Assembly: GCA_947579665.1 (NCBI GenBank)
Contig: OX388348.1
Span: 6,510,001-6,574,000, forward strand
Direction of reading: 5' to 3'
DNA length: 64,000 nt
Source of the DNA: Sympetrum striolatum
Taxonomy: Eukaryota; Arthropoda; Insecta; Odonata; Libellulidae
In this document: one piece after another, positions 23,972 to 36,000 of the stretch
Layout: every line of letters starts with the position of its first letter
Numbering within the stretch: position 1 is the first letter of the stretch
Position numbers and translations under genes: made by a program
The notes under the pieces: model-generated
Seen by the model: only the letters and a program-made list of their open reading frames with translations
Database searches by the model: none
Told to the model about the DNA's origin: nothing

Positions 23972-24064
23972 TACATCTATACTATATCTCTGTACACTAT
24001 ACTACTACACTGCAACTACTGCTGTACTACACTACTACACTATAGAACTATATCTCTTTACACC
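23972..24064. repeat. Degenerate (CTACTACA)n simple repeat
   Basis: Irregular CTACTACACT units are bounded by CTATATCTCTGTACAC at one end and CTATATCTCTTTACACC at the other. The near-identical edges suggest expansion within a larger duplicated unit. Confidence 0.75.
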
Positions 24065-24161
24065 TTAAAGATAAGATACTTATAATAAGATAAATTGTGG
24101 AAATATTTTTCTTGGAAGACTTTCACTCCAATTCAGTATGGAAATTATGTAATTCTTTGGA

Positions 24162-24167
24162 TTTATT
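24162..24167 (-). promoter_or_regulatory. Possible polyadenylation signal
   Basis: AATAAA on the - strand, about 110 bases beyond the stop of the candidate exon at 24276-24476. The spacing is reasonable for a 3' untranslated region. The hexamer is common by chance in AT-rich DNA, so it supports the exon only weakly. Confidence 0.25.
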
Positions 24168-24275
24168 TTTCTACGTCATTTACCGTTATCAGTAGCCACC
24201 CATATATAACTATTTTGTAAGTAATTTATATACATAACACACATTTGTAGGTGATCTCATCGTCTTCACTATCTA

Positions 24276-24476
24276 TTACAGCACACATATTGTTTGCCCA
24301 CTTGAGGGCAACTGGCACATCCAGCTCTCCTCTGAATAGTCAGGACAGTCGTCGTCTTCAATGTCACTGGAAGATGGAGGTTCAGTTGCCCAAACAACGG
24401 TAGTACCGTATTCTCCCCGACTCGATCTGCCCCACAACCTCATTTTTAGGTTATCCAACTCTATCGCTATTCTAGA
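24276..24476 (-). CDS. Possible terminal coding exon, unknown protein
   Basis: An acceptor-like TTTATCAG precedes 24476. From there the - strand is open in phase 0 for 66 codons to a TAA at 24276-24278. The product would start SRIAIELDNLKM and contain LWGRSSRGEYGTTVVWATEP. It ends in an acidic, Ser-rich tail with SSSDIEDDDCPDYSEES and a short hydrophobic end. The residue mix (acidic cluster, Trp, Cys, Gly) is less repetitive than the chance frames nearby. No ATG is needed if this is a last exon. I do not recognise the family, and no upstream exon could be placed by eye. The poor polypyrimidine tract before the acceptor argues against it, and a chance open frame remains possible. Confidence 0.3.
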   Translation of the reverse strand, partial: SRIAIELDNLKMRLWGRSSRGEYGTTVVWATEPPSSSDIEDDDCPDYSEESWMCQLPSSGQTICVL

Positions 24477-24916
24477 CTGATAAACATTAAAACCATACAG
24501 AAACGTAGATTAAGATTTATTTAAGAGGATGCTAGAAGTGATCGATTTAATTACAACTTACGTAAACCAGGAAAAGATGCCCAAAATTACAAAAACAGTG
24601 ATAGTGTTCTGAAACACAAAGGAGCATGGAATGGCAGAAAATTACTTACATACTAGTCCGACACATCAATCCAACACTTATGAATCTTTTACCTATACCT
24701 AAAAGCACAAATTGGGATGAAAAAATTTAACTCCTAAAATTTTATATCGGAATATTGATAATAAAATAAATTTTTATAGATTTAAAAAAGTGAAATATTT
24801 GGGATTAGGGATTCAAAGTGACTTAGTGATTTCAGTGTTACCTCTAGACTCATCATTGTATTTTAATTATGTAGTTACTTAGTAAAGACTGTAAATTCAG
24901 AGGATTTCGTTAGTGT

Positions 24917-24936
24917 GACTCATAATGACTCATAAT
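24917..24936. repeat. 10-bp tandem duplication
   Basis: GACTCATAAT is repeated twice head to tail. It is a trivial local duplication. Confidence 0.9.
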
Positions 24937-25497
24937 GATTCAACTGCAATTTCGTGATCAGGCAATTATTTTGGTAGAATATTGAGATCATAGGAATTAA
25001 GTTGTAATTAAACAGAAAGATTCTCAAATATTTTGCTCAAACGAATTATTGATTTTACTTTTGTTTTGGGGTATCGACGTAGAATTATGATTGGTGGTAG
25101 ATTCAAAAGTAACAGAGTATACAAGGATGCGAATTAAAAGCAGTTTCATTATTCAAAAAGTTATTTTACAAATGGCACATAAAAAAATACTAGAATGCAT
25201 TCCATAGATATACCTATAGAATTAATAATTCCCGATTTTAAGTTCTGTATATTTAGCATTACATTCAGAGTTGGTTTGAAGAGAAGATAGATTTTATAAA
25301 GATATTTAGTTTGACTTCATTTACTTTCTGTTGGCTGCTTCAACTAAACAGTACATGGCAAAAAATCTCCGTTGCCAGTTATAGTGATGACAAAACATTC
25401 TCTTACTGTACAAGGAGATTTATGAATAAATAAGATTCAATCGTGTTTTAATTTTTAGATTTAAATGCTGCCAAATTTTACTTGGTATGGTATACAT

Positions 25498-25540
25498 CAA
25501 TTTTTTATTCAATTTTTTATTCAATTTTACATTGAATTGG
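25498..25540. repeat. Short tandem repeat, TTATTCAATTTT units
   Basis: Roughly three copies of a TCAATTTTTTAT/TTCAATTTT unit lie head to tail, the last one diverged. Confidence 0.8.
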
Positions 25541-25719
25541 ATTACTCACCATAATCACACTTTGTATTTTCTTTAAAATATGGACAAAAACGTACACCAA
25601 TGTTAAAATTCAATTTGGTTTCTCAAAGGTGTAGAAAAACGAAAATGAAAACTTTCGCATTATATACCAGAAACTGGATTCAAAGTATTAAAATTAAGCT
25701 AAATTAATTTCGCAAAAAT

Positions 25720-25771
25720 GCCAAGAGATAGTTCGTAGTTAGTTCTTAGCCATAGGCCAAGAGATAGTTCG
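25720..25771. repeat. 16-bp direct repeat 36 bp apart
   Basis: GCCAAGAGATAGTTCG occurs at 25720-25735 and 25756-25771. The intervening TAGTTAGTTCTTAGCCATAG also contains partial copies. It is likely a local duplication. Confidence 0.85.
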
Positions 25772-28700
25772 CCTGTATAACGAGAAAATGGATTTTGTTA
25801 TTAATGTAATGTGATGGACCCGTTTTTTAGTCAACTAATTTACTGTTCGAGGAACACAAGGGCCAATAAATTTCCATACAAGTCCATCAATCAAAGCAAG
25901 CCTCGTGGGAACGAAATATATCTGCCTACGAAGGCCGGAATTTCAGACGCGATGAAGCTTTCAGTATTAATTTCTCATTAAGACAGCTGAGGGATCCGTG
26001 ATAAAATATCTCTTTTATAAACATCCCTCGAAAGCGAGCGCGAAACATATATTCATCGTGATTTAGAAAAATGGCGGCGTTTCGCACGAAATGAGCCATC
26101 GGATGTTCTTTTCCATATCTTTTCCTTTTGTAAATTTCAAACCCTAAATGGCTGCAAATGACATCTCGGGAATAAATAAAGGAAGAGAGCTAGAGGTGAA
26201 GAGCTTTTCCCCTGATGAATAAGTCAATAACGCGCCGCACCTCCCATGAATAAGTCATCGCTGGGATCTTGGTGAGTGTAAGTGAAGGAATCCTTGCTTT
26301 ATACTCTTTTTCCTCTCGGGATTGGATGAGAGGCACTGTAGACGCATTAGAGGTGCACTGAAAGATTGATGAGGAGATGAAGGTGAGGGTGAGGCTGCGA
26401 TAATGAAGAGGGGTCGGGGAAATAAATAATTAGGCGCTGGAGATTAGAGTCGCAGAGGAAGGAAATTCGGAGTCATTTACAGATAATTCCGGAGCATTGC
26501 GTGATTTCATAGCCGCTGCGTTTGATCCGATGTCGCTTTCTCTAATCTTCCTCTAAATCTTTCATCCGCAATGTTGTTCGGGAGGTTGTCTGGTCGGGAA
26601 AACAAGGTTGGTTACCATAACAACTATCTGCTGTACCCTTATTTGTACAATCATTGCCGTTCCTTTTGAAGAAGTCAAATAACTGTTATTTTGCGGGAAT
26701 TTCATCAAATTCAGGTGAAAAGAGGTGATATCCGTAGGTGTTGAGGACGAATAAATGTTTAGAGCAGACATTGGAAGAAAATAAACAACACTATCTTCTG
26801 TATAAAATTTAGTCAAATTTCAGTAGTTAGTTTTAAATAAATTTAAAGTGGTATCTCAAGATTTAATTTTAAGAAACTACCATATATTATTAAAAGTCTT
26901 AATTATTAATTTATGAATGAATATGAATTTTTATTTGTCTTTGTTCTGTTACTTACTGAAATAAAAATTGGGTTCGGTGTAAGAACGGATGTTTTCGGAA
27001 ACTTTATTTTTTTCATCCTTCATAAAGTCATAATGCCTGTGTTGGATATGTGTAGCTCTGTTGCAGAAATACAATTTCTTTTCACCACTTTTGAGAACCC
27101 AATTTACAATGTGGTGACCTATTCTTTGCTATTTACACCAGTCTGTCATTATAAATCTGTCTGATATCTGGTCAAAGCACCTTTTCTATCAATATCTGAT
27201 TCAAATGTTGGTTTTTTCCATCTCACATGGCTTATTCAATGCCTAACTTCTTATTTTATCTTGTCTTCCCACATTACGTCATTTCCCTCTCAGCACTTTC
27301 ATTTCCACTGTTTTTATACTCCATTCCAATTTTTCTAGACAGTAATGATAGCTAGGAACGAAATTCAGTCACACGCATTTTTTCCTCATGCTGTTGAATT
27401 GCCCTCATGCAATTTCGCTTTAATGCGGAGGTCGCAATCGTGTGAACAAAACTGCTTTTCATATTTTCCATTCGAAGATTTCAAATGCGATATTATACTG
27501 TTTAAAATAACAAGGACGCATTATATTATCTTAGTGTTTCTATGATTCGAGAATCTGCTCCTGTTTTATGAGCTTATGTCATAATTGTTCATAATTTCTC
27601 GCGTGTATTTTTGCTGTTGAAAGCTCTTCACTTCAATATAGATCCTCTATCGCTCTGTGCATTTAATCACCTTTTCCTCCACTTCACAGGACAATTGCTA
27701 AGATTGACTGTCTGACATCCTTTGGTTACTTTTTCACTTGGAACCATATGGAGAAAAACATTACGCGAAAGTTAAACTTACTGAATTAATTTGCAGGAAT
27801 TGATAACAAGACGTGTATATGTCAGGCGCCCATTCTTCCGTATGAGCCAATGAGATACTGCAATTTATATAGGCGGTAGTGATTCTACTGGTAATCGATT
27901 ATAATTCCCTTTTTCACGAATTGTACATAAAATTAACAGTTTTGGTAATACATCAAGAATTTAAGCTCTGATTCACATTCAAATGATACGATTAGATTCG
28001 ATTTTTCATAAACTTATGAGATAACGGAGACATATGTAGACGGTCCGAATTTATCTGACAGGAAAATTACACTTTTCATTCTAAAATTTGTATTCGAAGC
28101 CAATATTCCACAACAAAGAAATGAGGCAATCTGAAAGTTGAAAGGAGTTGCCAATTTCCAAAGAAATATTCGTGCATATGAATGTTAATTATTACCCTAA
28201 CATAACAATCAAAGCGCTCGAATGCCATCGATACAAATGAAAACTATGTTGTGATAAGGAGTTGCCTAAATATGTCCAGGCTAACTGTAAAATATTAATT
28301 TAAATACCAAATTTGTGTGAAGCTTAAAATAATTCATTGCACCTAGAAAGGATTAATATTAGTTTGCTTATGAAAATGATCAATAGCATAAACATTGGGT
28401 ATGTTTGATAAAGTGTCTCGTGTATATCCTGGAGAAAGTATAATTACAATTAAAACATAGGTTCAGCAATAACTTTTCCATTACTTTAGAATATCTACGT
28501 GGATAATCTTGTGAACAAATACCAATTTAAGTCGTTCCCTTAATTCCCAATATATTTTCGTAGATTGGAAGGATAGACGACCGCAATTAAGGGTCGATTT
28601 GTACAGAACAGTTTGTTACGACGGGAGGAGCTGGTTCACTATGCTATCGACACCGTAATTTATGCCTGATAACATACCACTGAGTGATGTATCGCTCTGT

Positions 28701-29940
28701 ATAACGAGTAACAGCATAGATCGCTGCTTAAAGAGTAACATTGGTCGATTTTGTTTTCGAGGAAGGCATTAGTTACAATTTTTTATAGCATGGAATTTTT
28801 TATTTACATCGATTTTACCTAATGATTATATAGCAAAACATTTGAATTACGTAACACATTTTCATATGGAAATATTTAAGACATTTAAAATATGTTCGAA
28901 AATTCAGCACGAAATTTGCTTTCATTGTACGAAATATCTGATGATTTTTTTCTCAACAAATATTTACTTTATATAAACTCTATGAGCTACTAAATTTTAG
29001 CAATTATGTTAAGGTCCCTCTGAAGTAAAATCTTTTTACCTATCCTTGAATTATTTTCGATGCATATGGTAATAATAAGCGGGAAAAAATCCAATTCATG
29101 TAATTAAAGCGAATATTGAAAAATATTTATCAATGAATTACTGGGGATAATTTCTTGACTTCCAGCTACTACAGTATATATACGATTTATACATAAATGG
29201 TTGACTAACAATAAATTACAAAGTTTAGCAAGGCTACAAGGTTTGAAAGGTTTTGTTACGATAGGATTTGTCAGTACTTGTGAATACTGAAATCCCATTT
29301 CTTTAAATTATTCCCTAAATATTAGATAATAAAGGCTTTTAGAAATATCTGCGAAACATTCAGAACGAAACTAATTATAAAAACACATCAATTAGATAAC
29401 CCTAATGATTCCAAAGTGAGCTTAAGAGAAGGCTTCGTTAATAATTAGTACCCAATTTTGCAATTTACGTATTTTGGCCCAAGTATTTTAATTCTAAAAT
29501 CAGACGTATTTAAAACGATAAAAGTGGGGAAAGATACCCAGATAATTATTTTCGTTACGTACGACATTTTTTTCGGATTGGATCACCATCACTGCATCAT
29601 TTACCATCCTCGGGAGGACATACAGACCTGAAGCAAATTGTGGAATATCAAATCTATACTTTATTATTTGTTGAAAACTGTTTACTTCTACTGAGAAGGT
29701 GACATAATTTTTTTCCCACAACTATGATCCTTAAGACCTAATTCACTAAAAAATGTTGCCATTTTATGATAATAATAGAAATTTAGCGATTTGTAGGCAA
29801 AATGCATAATTTCATAATATTTACCCTTATCATTACGTTACTTCTAAATAAATCATATTCTTTCGGGAATAGAAATTAGAGCAGCTAAATTATGATAATT
29901 TTTTGTAAAATTGTGAATAAATACTGTAAACTCTTCGATA

Positions 29941-30013
29941 GAAATGTCTAAAAATGAAAAAACTTGGTATATCTGTGGAAGATACCAAGTTTTTTCAGTT
30001 TTTGAAATGTCTA
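29941..30013. mobile_element. Tiny hairpin flanked by 10-bp direct repeats
   Basis: Perfect 16-base arms TGAAAAAACTTGGTAT (29955-29970) and ATACCAAGTTTTTTCA (29982-29997) surround an 11-base loop. The identical 10-mer GAAATGTCTA sits at 29941-29950 and 30004-30013, immediately outside the A-rich and T-rich ends of the hairpin. A palindrome bounded by a direct repeat is what a very short inverted-repeat transposon with a target-site duplication looks like. Duplications of 9-11 bp are typical of Mutator-like elements. The hairpin could also form an RNA stem. At 53 bp the candidate element is unusually small. Confidence 0.55.
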
Positions 30014-33000
30014 TTCCATTCCACGAAGTCACGCTTCAGCATATCAATTTTATCTTCGATAGAATTTGGTGCAGTACTTAGGAACAGTTTATCGACACTT
30101 TAATTAGTATCATAATCGTTGCTATGCTAATATTAAGGGGTCTTCATTTGTCATCAAACTAAGGGCAATGATTTTGTTTGTTATTACTGGAGGTATAGAT
30201 AGAATTCATGATTTAATTAGAATAAATATGAAAATAATTATCTCTAAATCTATATTTTTCCACAGTCAGCACATACATCAACTCGTCGATTCAACAAGAT
30301 CTTCATAATATACCATCCTCGATTTTATTTTCTGCGTCAGTCATTCATCTTTCATACATGGCTGTTTACTCTTTAAGTTACAAGAATATCTTTTGCATTC
30401 TGTTCAATATGTATACAACCAGCTTCTTTCGGCCTAAGTCACTCTAAATTAATCAGTTCTATGAGTTCAAAACAACGGACAGCACTACTTTCGCTCCGAA
30501 GACATATTATAACCATTGTATTAGTCCGCAGCCATCCTCTACTCAGTCATATCTTACTAATGCTTTCCATGTTTGTCATATGTAAAGCTCTTATGATCCA
30601 CTATGTTAAAATGAATAACATTTTTTATTTTCCGGTAAATCGGTTTAAACTCCTGTTTATATTACGCAAATGCAATCAAGAATATAATTTGTATTTTTAT
30701 TCGGTGTAAAATTATTAATTTTAATCAGTTTATTTTTCGCTAAATTATATTAATTAACTTAAATGCACAAATTTGTAGTAATTATTCCATTTGCAATTCA
30801 AAGTTCGTTGAGACTACATCTTTGCCATCATCTGCTGAATGACTTCACCCCTAATTCAATAAAAGCCCTCTGTTGGAATAAATTGTTAAATTTCAATGTA
30901 TATTAAATGAAAGTGGAAGTTAAAAAAGTTTAAGGTTATAAACTAGCTTTCTTTAAATGCTCCCTTAAGATCATACAATTAATAGCAAGTTCTTTAGCTC
31001 TCTTAATGACCCTGATACTTGTAGAGCTCGTTAGCCCGCAAACAAATGTTACAAAAATTACTCCAAAATGTTTTAAAATGGTTGGTCAAGTGAAAAATCG
31101 TCCGGTGTCAATGTATCGCTTATTTGTGGTTATCGGTTGTTTCTTTGCGCCGTTGCTTTGCATCATGTTCTCAAAAGGCTCAAAATAATGGTTCCCTAAT
31201 CTCAATATAAATTCGAAGGGTGAAGAGCTCTTCAAAATTCCGTCGACATCTTTTATCCCGTGGACAACACGCGCTCCTCTAAGCCCATTGGCTCATTATT
31301 CGCACGTCCCATAACGGATTAAGTCATTTCATGCACCCGCTAACAACTCGGCGTTGATGAAGAAAGCGCCAACTAATCTTAAAGGACTACGGGGGAATCC
31401 TGATGAAGAGAATAGTGTCAACGAAGGAGAAGAGATAATGTGCTTGAAGCACAAACTCCTCGGCGTCTTGATCGATATGGAAGGTAGAGGTTCGACTTCC
31501 CACACTATTCTTGAAGGGGTTAGGATACGAAAACGGGCAATCAGACGAACCCCTTCCTCTCCTGGGATCTCCCCTTCCCTTTGCTCCAGGTGTAGGCTAA
31601 CCTTCTTCTCCAACCCATCTAAGATTTATGGAGCGATAAATCTACCGTCTCTCTTTTCCCCCTCTAACACATCTTAAGACTTCTAACCCTTTTGAAAACA
31701 TAGTTTTGCCGTAAACTTTTATTTTTCCTCCTTTTATTAGAGAGATCGAAGTTTTTCCTCTTTGTTTTTGCTCTTTGAACTCGTAATTGGAAGGCATCGA
31801 AGGGCTGAATATTTTCAAAGTTTAAAGATTTTTACGACGCGGCTTTGCATAGTTTTAGTGTAGAGGTAGCGCATCTCATATTCTAGATTTATTCGATCAG
31901 AGTTTCCAAAATGCACTAAATTACAGCTTCGTAATTAATACGCGTATATTATTGGGATATTTGCTGAATTCTTAAGTGGAATGTACCCCGAAGCTATTTC
32001 TAATTCTAATTGAACATTCTTATCGGTGAGAAGATTAGGTACGAATTCGTTCATTGAGTACAGCAATTTTAGGTTTTTAGAAATTATCACCACCTTAATA
32101 TTCAAAGATTGATTTTCTCAAAATGTCCAAATAATATTGTATGAACTATTGGATAGTAAAATTTGATACAACTTGACATGTGGTGAAACCCTCGCACCAA
32201 AGTAAGGGCTCTTATTGGTGTTTAACAATCATCTCAAATCATGACGCAATTCACGAATTGCAGCTCTCCACGATTATAGAATATGAATTTGCATTCTTCT
32301 CTCGAATTGTACCAGTTAAAATTTGTTTTTATTTCTGGTTGATGCTTATGAAATTACGATACTTGAAATAGCAATTGCGGCAGAAGGTTTGCCCGAGATA
32401 TTTCAACTTGCATGTTTCTTCTAATTTTCTACTTATAGCGACACTTGTAGCAATATAGACTGTTTAAATGTTAATATATATCTCAGTGTGAGATAAACCA
32501 CCATTTTCCGTAATTATTGATTATTCAGTTGGGATTATTCTATCGTCGGCTTGACTGCAACGTATTAGTGTATGTAAATACTGTCGTAAAATTCCACGTT
32601 AGCTTTTTATACTTTTTCATTCTTACATTGATTTTTCTAAGTATTTCACTAATGAAGTATCCTAAATTATTTTCACATATTCCATTTCATCTTTAATATA
32701 CATTCTCTTAAGCATCTCATGAAAAATTAGCTATTTTCTGCTTATTTTCTCCCTCTCAAACAGTTAAAATTCTTTGCATAAACAATTTTAATCATTCTCT
32801 TTCTCTTAGGCCTCTTTAATAATCCACGTCTATATAAGTTCTCCATGTGTGCACGCACATCGCTGTACGTATGTATAAAATCAAATCGACCAATCCTTTT
32901 ATTGTTTTTCTCTGCCTCCATCCAATAGCGAGATGAATACGCAGCTGCTGCAAGACGTCGTTATCGACGATTCGCTTCATTTATAATTTCGAACGATCGA

Positions 33001-36000
33001 CACAATGGCCGAAAGAACGGATTGAAGAAGAGCAGTCCTAAACATGTTACGACGTCACCTTCCAACTGCTTAACCCAATTCTGTTATTGTTCCCAAGTTG
33101 TTCCACCCTTGCCGAACGTTTATTTTTCCTATTCCAGACTATTTATTTAAGCGCTAACTCTCGGATAATACCAGAATTGATTCAGGGGCGAGATATTTTA
33201 TTCCTGAGTTTGTAGAGGGAATTTTATGGAGGCGCTCCGCTGGGACTGGCGTCTCTCCGTCCGAGTCAAGAATGATTATCAAGGCTGGGGCAAGAACGAC
33301 CCGGATGGCGAAATAAAGGAAAACCTTACGGGATTTAAGTTCCTTTGGTTCCTTTTCTGTTCCTCTTAAGGTACACTCCAAGAAGTCAAAAGCTGCTCGA
33401 TCAATTTTTATTTCTTTCCACGCACTGCTCGTTGCCCCTGTTTCTCGGCCTCTTGGGCATGCTTGACGAGGTCCTTCCAGAGAACGTGTGCCTCCGAAAG
33501 GGAAAAGGGCTTAAGATGGAGTTGTGGCTAAGACGTGATGAGGCAGGAAGTGCAACTCCACGGAGACCTGCTCCAAACATCCGGATTACATTTTATAGGA
33601 ACTCTTTTAGTCAGAGAAAATTAATGAGTCGATATTCTGTGCGATATGCAGAGGTGAAATACGATCGCGGTAATATTTCCCTAAACTAATTGTAAGTTAC
33701 GTCGAAATCAGGCTCAATTGTAACTATCGAACTTGTGATAAACACATTCTTAGTTTTAGACCAACTAAGACTCTTATCATAATTAGGCTGTTATTAATAC
33801 TCCTTGGAGTAAATTTTATCACTTTTAGTCGTCATCTTTTTTTGTGGTTTGTGAGAATATGATTTAATTTTTTCACAGGGCTGGTTATTCCGAGTCTTCC
33901 TGCGTTTAACAGTATATTTTATAATTGATTCAGTTCCATAGATTTAAGGCAACGGAAATATAAAAACGATAGGATTTTGATAAAAATTTATTTTTACTTT
34001 ACTATGACAGATATTTTGTTTTAAAATTACTATCGTGGCATCAATAACATCTATTTCTCCAAAGAATTATAATAATATCTGCTCCTATTTTTTGAATTAA
34101 GTTAAATGAAACATAGATAAGTTTGAACAATTTTCTCTCAATCGTTGGTTTTTATTTGCAACTATTATTTTCAGCTTCTTCCGTTCAATGAAATATGCAA
34201 AAGAACGTAAAGGAATATTGCCAATTAAAAAGATAAAGTAGCAACAAATTTGCAATTGGAATAGCCCTTTTACTTTCGTGTTTTACATTACTATTATTTT
34301 AAATATGTTAAATTAGAGATAATGGGTAAAATCAACTCGTGGATCTACATACCTGTTGCGTAATTCATTTACAAGCTCTGTTGTTGAATTAACTCTTCAA
34401 TCCTTTAATACGCTTTACAAAGCTGGTAATTCATTTTTTACAGAAAATTTTATTCGAGTCCTCTAATCAGTTTAGTAATTTACTCCATGCTGTATTTGTA
34501 AAACAAGAATGAATCTATCCGCCATGTTGATTTTCGGTGCCCAGTGAAATAATTAAGATGCGATTACAATTTGCATTTATTTACTTCATTCCTAAAATGA
34601 TTTTGTACTATATACACAATAATCTGGATGCAGTTTTTATATCTTTTACCATAAAAAGGTTATATAGTTAGTTTAGTGTAAAAAGTGAATTTACTTAATT
34701 TTGTAGCTCCAGATAGATTTTACAAAATGTGTTTCTGTGTAATATCGCTTTACATTTTAGGAGCATTAGTAAAAAGCAATATAAAGGTAGGCTAATACTG
34801 ATATGGAACTAGATAGCAACGATGCAATGAGAATAACTTATTTTTTATGGATCTATTGATGAAGTTGACCGACAGATCTACAGTAGAAGTTCATCAGCCT
34901 TAAAGAGCATTCCAGAATGAGAGGAGTTGGTCGTTCTTTAAATATCGCGGGATATTAATTCCTCGAGTCAGCTGCAAAGGGCCGCATCGAGGTCAATAAT
35001 TACCCCTTGATAAACGCGATGGGGTTTTAGGGCCCTAAATTCGACGCGCAGTTTATTATAAAGCCTCGTTCTTCCTTTAAATCCAATGTTCGGAATCGGC
35101 CCGAAAAGGCTTTCTCAGAGAATATGATTCATGTTTTCATTTCACAGACGTTTGGTGTTAGGCGCTCCTTTGATAATTCCGAAACTACTTAAAAACTGAG
35201 GATCTCTGGAATTTGCCGAGGGGCAATGACGGAGGGATAATTATACTGATTAAAATATCCTCTCGAACTCTCCACCTTATTAAGGAAGGGAGGAATTTTG
35301 CTCAAAATAAGCGAATATATTTTATTTTACTTACTTTTTTTATTCCAGATTAATCGCTGCTAGTTAGAGTGAGATTTATTTTCGCGAGAATTGTTTGTCA
35401 GCCAAATATACTTTCTGTGTATCAAAGAGAAGCCTAGAACTAAGATGTTTTCTTGAAACCAAACTTTATTTTGGAAACGTTTTCAAAGAAATTTCATGAA
35501 ATATATTGCACGGATAGGAATGCAAGTGAAATTATAAAATGTTTGAGCTGGCCCCCTTTTTCCACGGAAAGTGACGAGAACGATCAAAGTTATTTTAAAA
35601 TGGAACGAAATTAGGCAAAAGTATAAGATGCCCCAAAAATCTTAATTAAGAGTATTTTAAACTTACTTATACAGGAAATCAGCAGTCTTAGGTAATTATT
35701 AAAAAAATCGGTTCAATTCCTAATTTTCGATAAAATAGGAGGAAATGGTTTGGACTAGTGATGTCAATTAAATTAGTAGGAGGAATGGGAAAGTGGTTTG
35801 TGTCCCTCGCGCGTATGGGAAATTACTTCATTAGGTATGCAGAACCTCTTGTGCTAATATATGTGTTTTAATTAATAGCCTGTCATAGGTGGTTAGCAGA
35901 GCAAGCAAAGCTTGGTAGGTTCCCAGAAATCGGACATTTATGGACTCCTTCATTATACGCGAAGAAAAATGAACGTGATTTATATTTTTTCATTGGCGTT

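Larger units (their letters stand above)
24490..29940. other. Gene-poor stretch with minor repeats
   Basis: There is no supportable gene. A GC-richer patch at about 25860-26560 contains ATGGCGGC and other GCCAT cores but no convincing ORF. Open frames at 26562-26816 (-), 26913-27164 (+) and 27345-27545 (+) are short, and their residue mix reflects AT-rich DNA. Nothing resembling a mobile element was seen apart from the small repeats listed separately. Confidence 0.45.

Noticed and set aside
35710..35720. GGTTCAATTCC, possible tRNA B box
   Set aside because: No A box at the right distance and no acceptor-stem pairing around it.
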